Below are positions 37,990 through 49,700 of a stretch of DNA of 64,000 nt, one piece after another. Under the pieces are notes generated by a model. It was not told the origin of the DNA and did no database searches. It worked only from the letters and a program-made list of their open reading frames with translations. Position numbers and translations under genes: made by a program. Source of the stretch: Annona cherimola (Eukaryota > Streptophyta > Magnoliopsida > Magnoliales > Annonaceae); NCBI GenBank assembly GCA_030490835.1, contig CM059971.1, positions 59,444,012 to 59,508,011 of the forward strand, read 5' to 3'. The stretch's first letter is position 1. Every line of letters starts with the position of its first letter.

Positions 37990-38405
37990 AGGACCGATCT
38001 TTTCAGACCGGTCGGAAATCCGGTGATTTCCGACCGGTCCAAAAATATATTTTTTTTATTTTTTTTTGAAAAATAATTTTATAAACTTGTTAATCTAGTT
38101 ATATTTAATTTATAAACCAAGTTTTATCATTTTTAGATATGTATATATATTTATTTTGGATTTTTAAAAACAGGGGTATTTAAGTCATTTTAAATATTCT
38201 TAAAATGACTTAAATACCCCTGTTTTTAAAAATTCAAAATAAATATATAGATATATCCAAAAATGATAAAACTTGGTTTATAAAATAAATATAACTAGAT
38301 TAACAAGTTTATAAAATTATTTTTCAAAAAAAAAATAAAAAAAATATATTTTTGGACCGGTCGGAAATCACCGGATTTCCGACCGGTCTGAAAAGATCAT
38401 GCGTC
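37989..38405. mobile_element. Palindromic Mutator-like MITE, 417 bp (TSD GAATTTGTA)
   Basis: Two long arms, each about 200 bp, are near-perfect inverted copies around a short centre at about 38,195 (TTTTAAATATTCTTAAAA). The outer ends read GAGGACCGATCTTTTCAGAC and GACGCATGATCTTTTCAGAC when both are taken inwards. The identical 9-bp repeats GAATTTGTA at 37,980-37,988 and 38,406-38,414 are a TSD of the length made by Mutator-like transposases. Each arm also carries a smaller palindrome built on GACCGGTCGGAAATC. No coding sequence is present. Transcription from either side would give a long hairpin RNA. Confidence 0.9.
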
Positions 38406-38414
38406 GAATTTGTA

Positions 38415-39568
38415 GCAGCTCCTCATTTGTAGGATAATTAAGGGTTTATCACATACCTTATTCGGCAAAAGCCGAAGCGAAAAGATCGGAAAACTGTGTC
38501 TTAAACTTCATCACTTGCCGGATTGAGATCATAAGATTGGAAACCAACTACACTACCACAACCTAGATGCTACTAATCTCTGAAGAGGTTTAAGGGAACT
38601 TTCTAGGGATTTCTCCCATGTGCTCTCATGTGTGTTTCTCCCAGAAACCTTACACATATTTATAATTAGCACGGGAGGGATACCAGTAGCTACGCAAGAG
38701 CTATCCCAATACAAATATGTTTCCATACACAGTATATTCAAATAGAATCGTGTATCCTAGTACAAGTAAGAGTAAGAAACCATTATGGGCATATACAGAT
38801 CCTAGTCCTATCATAGTTACAACATCATCAATCCATCTTTCCTAGTTGATCAACCATGGTTGCCGTTAAAGCCAAATCATGAAAACCAATTGGCAGTCTC
38901 CTATAGCTGTTTATGAACAGAAATGAGTATGATGGTAGCGTCGAGCACGACACGGCAGTACGGATGGCAGGCAATAGCAATCTCCGCACCACTCGATTTT
39001 TGCAGTGGATTTTCTGGTAGTTGTGATTTTTTCGGCGCCAGATTATTCTGCTGGGATTTCCATCAGTTGTGATTTTGGGCAGTTGATTTCTCTGTTTGAT
39101 TTTTTGCAATGTGTCGTAACTTCTTTCTCCATTGCTGTATCACATTATTATCCTGTTTATTTTAAAATATTTTTCGCTAACCATTGTCTCTATTGGTTTT
39201 ATGGACCCCTTCTAAAATTTTTACTTCTATAAATAGTTAGTGTCAATTTATAAATGACATATTTTTAATTATTAGTATGAAATAAAGAATTTCAAATACA
39301 ATGAAAACAGTATGGATTTCAATGGATGGCTCCACATGTACCGATTCCACACGTGAGAGTAGCATCAGTTATCATCAATATATCAAAAATTTGCCAGCCA
39401 TATCATCATTTTAATTACATTCCTACTTCTTTCTTACATTTTTTTTTTCAAAAAATGGTTTAACGTATTACTTGTCTAACCATCTTAGTTCTTATGCAAA
39501 TTCTACGTATACTTACAAATTTCATCTTTAATTTCAATTATATTCACAAATTTTTAAAAATTCCTTAT
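38415..39568. other. Interval without a supported gene
   Basis: No gene is recognised. Open frames at 38,828-39,109 (minus) and 39,005-39,232 (plus) are short and lack familiar motifs. Confidence 0.35.
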
Positions 39569-40088
39569 GGATCCCGCTTCAATGAAACCTTTTCTATATA
39601 CCCCTCTATTTTTAAAATATTGATGGTTGAAGAAAAATCAACTTCATCTATTGTATTTAGCATCATTTATAGTATCTTGAAAAATCTTTTATTTTTTATT
39701 TTAACTGTATATGAGTCGCATCTATAAATATATAAAATCAACGTAATAAAATAATTTAATACTAAAATATCAATTTTAAAATAGTTTTTTCAGCATTTAA
39801 AACATCTAAAATATCATCACTATGTGGATAAATAATTATATATAAGTATTATTACATTCTAATATACATTTGAATGGATTTAAACATTTTTCATAAATTA
39901 CACATGAATATATATGTACATATATTTGAGCAAATGTGGCATATGTATATACTTGATTTAGATGAAACTTGATTTCTTAGATAAATAAGTAATATTAAAT
40001 ACAATGAATGGATTAAATTTTCCATCAATCATCAAAATCTTAAAGTTTTAAGGGATTATATGAGACTGCTTCTATAGAAGCGGAGCTC
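39569..40088. mobile_element. Mutator-like MITE, family C copy 2
   Basis: This non-coding element of about 520 bp is alignable with the copy at 46,517 through most of its length (for example 'aaaatcaacgtaat', 'agtattattacattctaata' and 'ttacacatgaata'). Ends are GGATCCCGCTTC and GAAGCGGAGCTC. Flanks ATTCCTTAT (39,560-39,568) and ATTCCTATG (40,089-40,097) are a partial match for a decayed 9-bp TSD. Confidence 0.75.
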
Positions 40089-40769
40089 ATTCCTATGTAC
40101 CTATATATTTTGCTTAAAATTTTATTTATACCGGAGGTGTTAGGGATTTCTTAAAAGAGCTATTAGCAATCCTGTAAAATGATGAATATACTTAAATCCT
40201 AATATAACTTTAGATTAGTTTGCTTAAAGCTAAAAATTTACATTTAAATAATATATGATTTTATAGCTTAAACTTGATAAAAATTTATTTAAATGTGAAG
40301 TTTTAGTTATAAAATCATAATTAGGAATAGACATTTCATCATTTTACAAAGGTGCTAATAACCCATTTAACATGAGTGCAAGTAGAATTTTAAGTAAAAT
40401 GGGCAAGTACATGAGGAATTTTTCAAAATTCGTTGATATAAATTGAATTAGGAGCAATATTTATGGAAACATGTGAAACTTTCTCTTTTTTATTTTTACT
40501 TTTCTAATGTAATCATTTTCTTACCCGACTACCATATTACCATGTCGCATTACATCACATTGCTGAGGCATATTTTCAAAAATATTTATTTTCTGCTTCC
40601 ACACATGACACATCCATCCCCACCTAAATTACCAAACACTTTAGTCATAGTTCGGCGGCAATTGCTCTGCCGAAAAATTCCGACCCGACCCGCCAGAAGA
40701 ACTTGCACATGCTTTCCACGATAATTGGGAGAGGCGCGAAAGATAACTGAGAGAGGGAGGGAGGGAGAG

Positions 40770-43700
40770 ATGATATTGAGTTCCGTCTGGATTCCTTTTT
40801 CGCCGAGACGCAGGGAGAAAGCTGTCTTCTCATTACCTGCTTCCCACGACAGCAATCATGACACTGCACAGCAGCTCAGGGCACAAATTAACGACCTTCA
40901 AGCCGAAGCTGAGCAGACCAGAGCCAAAGGCACAGCATTTCTATTCCTTTTCCCTCTAAACCCTAGCAGTGGAATTTCAACTCTGTCTCTCAAATTCAAC
41001 ATATTTGTAATTTTTGTTATTCTATGCAAATTTGATTAATTCCCTTTTTATGTGTTAATTTTGAGACATCAAAAAAACCTAGTAGTTCAATTTATAGGTC
41101 GATGCTCATATGTCGGAATCTGTTGAGGAACAGAGGAACAGATGTCGAAGAGGATTTAAATTATAGGTTGTGGTCAGAATTAATTTTGGTGGGAAAAATA
41201 CTTTGAAGGAGCTAATTGAATGGGAACCGGAATAGTAAAAGACACGACGAGAAGTTCCAAACTTCAACCAAGGAGACGAGTAAAATCTCATTCTACTCTT
41301 ATTGAGTTAGTATCAGAGGTTGCTGCAATAGAACCTGTTGTTTCTCTTACTGAACTGAATCAAAGTAGCTACTACAATGAACATGATGTTTGCCTTAAAG
41401 ATCAGAAAAAGCAGACTGAGATGCAATTTGTTGGGCCTGAATAGTTGAAAAAGGTGTGCTTGAAGGAAGTCTTGATCTTCAAAACAAATCCACTGTTGGT
41501 GCATTTAATGGATTTGTGGATGAATTAGTGGATAGTATAGAGGAACCAATTAGGTTCCTAATACACTAGAAAAGGACTTGAAAGATGAAATTTTGGAAGA
41601 AAAATGAAGAAGTTGTATAGCTGAAAATCTCAAAATACTAATGCCATGATGTCATTGTGACTACAGCTAGCTTATTTTATAAGAATCTTTATTGAAATTG
41701 GGTCCTCAATCATTGACTGTTGCAAGAGATGAAATGATGACCCTGGACGAATTCAATTCTCAGTGGCTCAATGCCATGATTATCTTGCTAGAACTTGTGA
41801 AGATTTTTCACAATGATATAATCAAAAAGTTCAAGATTCAGAATTTGATGGTCGTGAACTAATCCAACTTTATTTTCAACTTATGAGGTGTATCAGTTTA
41901 ATTTTGTGAAAGAGTAAAAATCTACAGCCATGGAGATTGGAGAACTGTTTTCTGCTCTGTCTTTGTGAAAGATGCCAATTCAACATGTAGCTATGCATCA
42001 TTTTTTGCTGCTAAAGCTGCTAAAGCTTAGGAAATCATGCTGCAAAAGTGGACATACCATCAGACTCAATCATGATTTTCTTTAAGAGTACAGGAGAATG
42101 TTGTGGACAGAGAAATTACGCTAGCTACTTTTTCTGAAATATTCTTAATAACATTAGGTTTGTACAATTTAATATTTTGGAAGATTTATATTACGAATTA
42201 TTATTTGATTTTAAAAATAATTTAAGTTATTCTTTCTATAAATCACTTTTAAGGTATTAGATAGTCTCAATTGTGTTGAAACATTTGAATCTGGTTGTTT
42301 CTTGTGTTGTCAGTCATGAGGCCATAATATTGCAAAGTTCTAACCATTGTCCCAGCTAGTGATAAATAGTTATTTGTTGGTGGCTAAAAAAAAGATATTA
42401 TCTTATTTGTTGAAATTATATTGTTTTGATCTTGATCTTTATTGGTAAAATATAAAAATTAAAAAGGAAAAAAATTGAGAAATTTTCATCAAATCTTTCT
42501 AGTAAATGAGGATAATATAAATATACGCCTAGAAGAAAAAGTTGCACAAATAAAGTTTACATTTGATCATCATCATAAGCTATTTTCACCTATGTGAGGT
42601 CAATTGTATGGATCCTATCATATCATTCTTTATAATTACTTCTATCTACATTTTTTAGTCTTCTTCTCATTCTCTTCCAACCTTTAATTCGAATAGATTC
42701 AACTCTTATAATTAGTAGCATTTCAAGCCTCCATTTAACATGCTTACACCATCTTATTCCACTTTCCTTCATTTTCTTTCCTATTGGCTTTACCTTTAGA
42801 TTATCTCTAGATTACTTAATTTTTAATTGAGTATATACACATAGATGTTTAAAAATCTCAAAAAAATGTATACACATATTCAAAAATGGTAAAATCTGGC
42901 TATATGTAAAATACACTTAGATAAAGAAGTGTATTAAGAAAAAAGCAAAAAAAGTGTTGTAAATTGATTTTTTGAGGTGGCTAAGCGAGACATTTACTTA
43001 GCCCGGCTAACAAGATTACTTCTTTTTTAATTTTATCTTTTTTGGTTTTAATACTCATTTACCTTAACATTCTCATTTTTATTACATTTCATTCTATATA
43101 TATGCTATTCTTTTACTGCCTAACATTTTGCCCCATATAACATAGCTGGTCTAATCAGCCTTATAAATTTTTTTAATTTAATTGGAACTCAACAATTACA
43201 TAAAATTCCTGAAGCACTCTCTCATTTCTTTCATCCTATTTGATTCTATTCATAATATCTTTCTCAATTTCTCTGCTTTCTTGAATTATTGATCGTAGAT
43301 ATTGAGAGTAATTAGTTCTTGGTACCACTTGATATGAAATCTTAATTGGTTCCTTATCAAGTGCTTACTATGGTTAAGGTTATATTTCATCTATTCAGTT
43401 TTTTGTTTGACTAATTCTAAAACTGTTAGATTCTATAGCATTTTTCATTTGTTTAATTTCAAGTTTACTTATTATCTTATTTTATCTATTAAGACTATAT
43501 TATCTGCAAATAACATGTACCAAGGTATTGTTTATTGTAAATTTTTAATAAGTTCAACTGTAACTAAGGTGAAAATATAAGGGCTTAAGGTTGAGCCTTG
43601 CTGCAAACTTTTTGCAATTGGAAAATCACTTGTACTTAAGCTCATGATTTTTACATTTTTCATAATGCTTTTATATGTGTCTTTAATAACATTAATATAT

Positions 43701-46700
43701 CTGTCGGTAATTCTTTTCTTTTCTAACTCCTTCCACGTTAGTTTTCTTAGGACCCTATCTTGTGCCTTTTCGAAATCAATAAAACCATGTATAGGTTCTT
43801 TTTCTTCTCTCTACACTTCTTAAATAATTGTCTAAGTAAGAAGATTGCTTCAGTGGTTGAGCTCCCTGGCAAGATTGTGTTTTTTTTTTTTTTTTTCTTT
43901 TTTTCTTTTTGGTTTTGAAACCACTATGGCTAGAGTGCTCTCTACTGTTGAAATCAACTTTATTGACTATAGAATTGAGTAAAGGTGGGAACTGACAGAC
44001 GTGTTCGATTTTCAAATTGCATATTTATCACTAGCCCTACGGAATGGTAACACATACGATGTATCATATGATAATATCATTTTTCAGTTCACTGGTCCTT
44101 ACACTCTTTTGGAAACTTATAGCCTCTTATAATAAAATTATGAAATTTAAGGGCAAGTTTGTGTTATTTTAAAAAAAGTTTTATTATGATTAACTTTTTA
44201 TGGAATATGTAGAGCTATCAGGGCATTTAAAGTTTCTATTTTGGAGAGATTGGAATGTTAGAGTGATTTTCTGAAACTTAGGATTGATTCTTATTATTGT
44301 TTTTCTTTTTCTAATTCTTCTTTACTGCAAGTTTAATCAGCCTTGAACTCTCAATATCTCTCAAAAATTTTTGGATAGTTCAGATCTCCTACTTGTGGAT
44401 GATATTTTTCTCCTTTGAAGAAATAGGAGCATGAAGTTGACACAGTCTTTCCATTGAAATGGCTCAAAATTTTCTTTCTGATTTGTTCAGTTACTTTTTG
44501 TTTGCTTTCTAGGCAGCCTTGTGAATATTGATTTGGAACTGTTCATTGTGTTTTGCTTTTCTGTCTACTCTCTTTTTAACTAAATCTATTATGATTATTA
44601 TCGATTCAGCAAATAATGCAAGATTGAGGTTTATGAGGTTGTCAGAGGCTGCAGAGAAGCTCCGGCAACAAGCGGCTTTGACTGTTCAAGCTGGTAAGGA
44701 AAATGAAGCCAGAGAGCTGCTTCTGCAGAAGCGAAAGGTGATGCAAGCTTTGGAGAAATCAAAGAGCCGCATTGAGTTGCTTGATCAGCTTTCAATAAAG
44801 CTTAATCAGGTATGCAGTCTGGAATTGTTTGAGCCTACAATCTTTTAGTTGCTAATGTAAACCAGACTGTCAAAGTTTATTAAATCATTTCAAATGCAAG
44901 AAAGAAAGCTGTAGCATCTTCCATAAGGAATAGCACCTGTAATGGGCTTACTTTCCACGTGAGTCAAAGTTGCTGGGATTAAAGTTTCAAGGCTAGGTCA
45001 CTTTCAAAAAAAAGAAAAAAAGAAAAGAGTTTCAAGGATAGGTAGAGAATGTAAATGCTGAAGAAGTAAATTATTAGATTTCCTCTACATGTGCTCCTGG
45101 CTTGGAAACACTTGAATTTGAGACTGACTTTGTAAACGTATACAAACTTAAGACTGGCTTTATAACTTGACTATTTATGCTTAAGTATTAAACATAGTGT
45201 TTTTTGCTCATGTTTGTGATCTCTTTTGTATAATTTCTATTTACTGTGCTGAGAGAAATATATATGTTTAGGCATCTACTGAGCAGGCCAGTAGCATCAC
45301 AGGATGATCTATGAAGCTATCTCAGTGAAACCAAAAACTTCATCTGCTTATCATGTTATCTAAATTATATGCATAATTTCCTGAGGGAATCGGTTCCTTG
45401 GAGATTTCCAATAAATCTTTTGGTTCTGTTCGTTGTGTTGGAAATCGTTTATTTAGCTAGGAACGTAATTGTTACTTCAGAAATTTTTTCATGGGATACA
45501 CGACAAATTCACCACACAAAAAATTCATAAAAAAGTAAACAATTTAAAGGGTGAAAATGTTTACTTGAGGTTATTTATTTTTTGGCTGCCAAAAAAATTT
45601 ATTAGATGATAACCGCAACTCTAGCTAAATAAATAATTTTAAGCATAATGAATGGATTGGATTTCATAGATTAAGCCATTAAGGCATTAAACTAAGGGAT
45701 TCCTTGAGAAATTTTTCAAGGAATCAGTTCCTTGGAATAGTTGCTGTTTCATGAAATTATTGCCATCTCTGTCAAAGTTTCGTGCTGATCTGGTTGCACG
45801 TGTTACAACATTTATGCTTCTAGCTATGCAGTGGTGTCTCTGTACCTTGCTCCCTTCATGCTTATGTCTCTTCTGCTCTCTGAATAAGGTGTTTTAATTC
45901 TGATATGAAACCTTAATGATGTTCCAGGCAATTTCAGCTAAAGAAACACAACTGGTAGGAAACATTTCTGTTGATCTTGAGCTTACAAGAGAAGATATTC
46001 CTCCTGTTAGGATTATCTCTCCAAAGGAAGAGGCCAAAGAAGATGAAAAGGAAACCAGATTAGATGGTTTAGGAGGGATTCAATCAAGTGATATTGAAGG
46101 ACTGGAGACTCAAGAAGTGCATCAACCAGCCTCTGATTGTCAGCAACGGAAAATGGATTTACCCGTAAGTATCGGATTTTGGGATGAGGATGAGGAGAGC
46201 AAAAGTTTGAAGGGCATACCCTCATATGAGGACTTCCTGAAGAGACTGGATTTACAACTTAGTGAAATTGAAACAGAATTTGTGACAGGTTTAAGGCTTG
46301 CAATCTCAAGAACAGAAAGCGATGAAAGGATAAAGGTTTCCAATTTGCAGCAGATATTAAAAATTCGTGAAGAGGTGCTTAGAGTTAGAGCACGGTGAGT
46401 TACATGTCTAGATATATAAATTTTTAATTGAAAATATATAGTTCATGATTCAGTGTTCACAGTAAGAAAGGCATCAAAAAACATCATGGGCAGGTATTTT
46501 AGTAATTATGTAATAACGGGAATGCTTCTATGAAACCCCTCCATTTTTTAAAATCTTGATGATTGATAGAAAATTCACTCTATCCATTGTATTTAGCATC
46601 ATTTATAGTATTTTGGAAATGCTTTTATTTTTTTAATTTCACTGTATATGGGTCCCATCTATAAATGTGTAAAATCAACGTAATGAAATGGTTTAATATT

Positions 46701-49700
46701 AAAATATTGACTTTAAAGTAGTTTTTTCAACATTTAAACCATCTAAAATATCAATAATATGTAGATAAATAATCATATAAAGTATTGTTACATTCTAATA
46801 TATGTGCGAATGGATCTAAGTGTTTTTCATAATTTACACATGAATGCACCTATATGATGTCCAAAAAGCTATAAATAAAAATGATAAACAATAATAATAT
46901 AACTTGGTGGTGGAATGAAGATGTCCAAAAAGCTATAAATGATAAACAAGAAAAGTTTAAGACATGGCAGGAAAATAAAAATGATGTCAACTTACAACAA
47001 TACAAACTATCAAAAAAAGCTACTAAAAAAATTATTAGTGATGCTAAACGCAAAGCTTATGAGAGCCTATATGACAGATTAGGAACTAGACAAGGTGAAA
47101 AAGATATTTTTAAGTTGGCTAAATTAAGAGAAAATAAGGGCAAAGATTTAACACATGTTAGATGTATTAAAAGTGAGGACCAAAGAGTTCTAGTCAAAGA
47201 TGATAATATTAAGGAAAGATGGAAAACTTATTTTTATAGTTTACTAAATGATACCCCACACGAACAATTAACATTAGATGTTAGTCTAAATAGGGAAGAA
47301 AATAGGAATATCAGTTATTTCACAAAAATTCGAATATCTGAAGTAAAGGAAGCTCTAAGGAAAATGAAAACAGGAAAAGCTTTAGGCCCAGATAATATAC
47401 CAATTGAGACATGGAAGTGCATGGGAGATGTAGGTGCAACATGGTTAACAAATCTTTTTAACAAGATTATAAAAACGAAGTTAATGCCAAGTGAATGGAG
47501 GAAAAACATTATAGTTCCAATTTATAAAAATAAGGGAGATATTCAAAATTGTGCAAATTATCGTGGAATAAAATTAATGAGTCATACTATGAAATTATGG
47601 GAAAGAGTAATTGAACATAGACTAAGACGGGAAACTAATATATCTGAAAATCAATTTGGTTTTATGCCAGGAAGATCAACTATTGAAGCTATTTTCTTAC
47701 TTAGACAACTATTTGAAAAGTATAGGGAGAAGAAAAAGAACTTATACATGATTTTTATTGATTTAGAAAAAGCTTATGATCGAGTACCAAGAAAGTTAAT
47801 ATGGCAAGTGATGAGGAAAAAAGGAATTAATGACAGATACATTGATATTATTAAAGATATGTATGAGGGGGCTGTTACAAATGTGAGAACCATTAGTGGA
47901 GATACTAATGTCTTCCCAGTTAAAATAGGTTTACATCAAGGCTCAGCCTTGAGTCCTTACCTTTTTACCTTAGTAATAGATGAAATTACTAGACATCTCC
48001 AAGAAGAAGTACCTTGGTGCATGTTATTTGCAGATGACATTGTTCTAATAGATGAAAGTAAAGAAGGACTAAATTTAAAATTGAATAGGTGGGTAGATGC
48101 TCTAGAATCTAATGGTTTTAGAATTAGTCGCACAAAAACTGAATATATGAAATGCAATTTTAATAATAGTGAGAACCCGGATGATGAACCAATTAAGATT
48201 TTAGATCAAACAGTAACAAAAACTAATCACTTTCGGTACTTAGGATCAATAGTTCAAGAGAACGGGGAAATCGAGAAAGATATAATACATAGAATTCAAG
48301 CAGGATGGAAGAAATGGAGAAGTGCGTCAGGAATTTTATGTGACCGTCGAGTTCCAGTCAAATTAAAAGGAAAATTTTATAAGACTGCGATTAGACCTGC
48401 TATGCTTTATGGGGCAGAATGTTGGGCAGTTAAAGAGCAACATATACAAAAAATGAGCGTAGCGGAAATGAGAATGTTAAGGTGGATGAGTGGTAAAACA
48501 AGAAAAGATAAAATTAGGAATGAAATAATTCGAGAAAACTTAAAAGTGAGACCAATTTATGATAAAATGAGAGAAAATAGATTAAGATGGTTTGGTCATG
48601 TTAAAAGGAGGCCTGAAGTAGCACCGGTTAGGAAAACAGAGTTTATCCAAGTAGAAGGTGGTAGAAGAATGAGAGGAAGACCCAAAAAAAACATGGATGG
48701 AAGTAATTAAACAAGATTTAAAAATATTACATATTACTGAAAATTTAGTCTTAAATCGCCAAGAATGGCGTAACAGAATCCATGCAGCCGACCCCACATA
48801 GGTGGGAAATGGCTTATGATGATGATGATGATGACACATGAATGCACCTATTTTTGAGCAAATGTAGCCTATTAACATATTGGATTGGGATGAAACTTGG
48901 TCTCCTAGCTAAACAAATGGTAGTAAATATAATGAATGGATTGAATTTTTCATCAAGGATCAATATTTCAAAAATGAAAAGGGTTTCACGAAATCATTTC
49001 TATGAAACCTGGTTTCATAGAAGTATTCCCGATGTAATAAGTACATGTCTGTTTTGGCATTAAGCGTTTAGTAAGCTGCAAGAACCTTCTTGGTTGCTTA
49101 TGGCTGATATATCAAAATAGGCAAATAAGTACCTTCTATAAGCATAACTAAACATGACTTGTTTTTGTGAGCTCCTCATTTTAAGGAAATAGGCTGAATC
49201 AAACAGGCCCTGTTTGTCTTTATTTCATTATTTTTTTTGTGCTTACCTCTTATGGGCTTAAAATAAATGTCCTTATAAAATATGCCACTTTTGATGGAGC
49301 TTTTCAAATATATAAAAAAATTTCTAAGATAAATCATCTGAAATATATAGATCATAGGGTACATCTACAAAATTTCTCTGGGATAACACAACTGAAATAT
49401 TTGGATAAATTTAAAAAATTTCTAGCAAATACTAATTTGGAAAATAAATTCAAAAGCTAAAAATTAACAAATTTTAAATTTAGTTAGAACCTAATTAGGG
49501 TATCTATGACTTTGTGGGAATGGATAAACTGATGCAAAATAAATCTGAATGTTATTAGCCTATTTATTTATAATAATACTCCTTGAATAAACATTTATCA
49601 TGCACACTTGTATGAAAGGGGCTTTTGCATTATTTCTGTTCTATAAGGTTGATGGTAAGGCTTGCTTAACATGAAGAAAGGAAAGGGAAGAGGCATGTCA

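Larger units (their letters stand above)
46517..49031. mobile_element. Mutator-like MITE, family C copy 3 (TSD ATGTAATAA), split by a LINE
   Basis: Ends are CGGGAATGCTTCTATGAAAC and, at the other side, GTTTCATAGAAGTATTCCCG, long matching inverted repeats. Identical 9-bp repeats ATGTAATAA lie at 46,508-46,516 and 49,032-49,040. Without the LINE and its extra TSD copy the element is 517 bp, like copy 2. It sits in intron 3 of the host gene. No coding sequence of its own is seen. Confidence 0.93.

Noticed and set aside
46850..47053. Minus-strand frames across the LINE
   Set aside because: Shadows of the RTE reverse transcriptase ORF.
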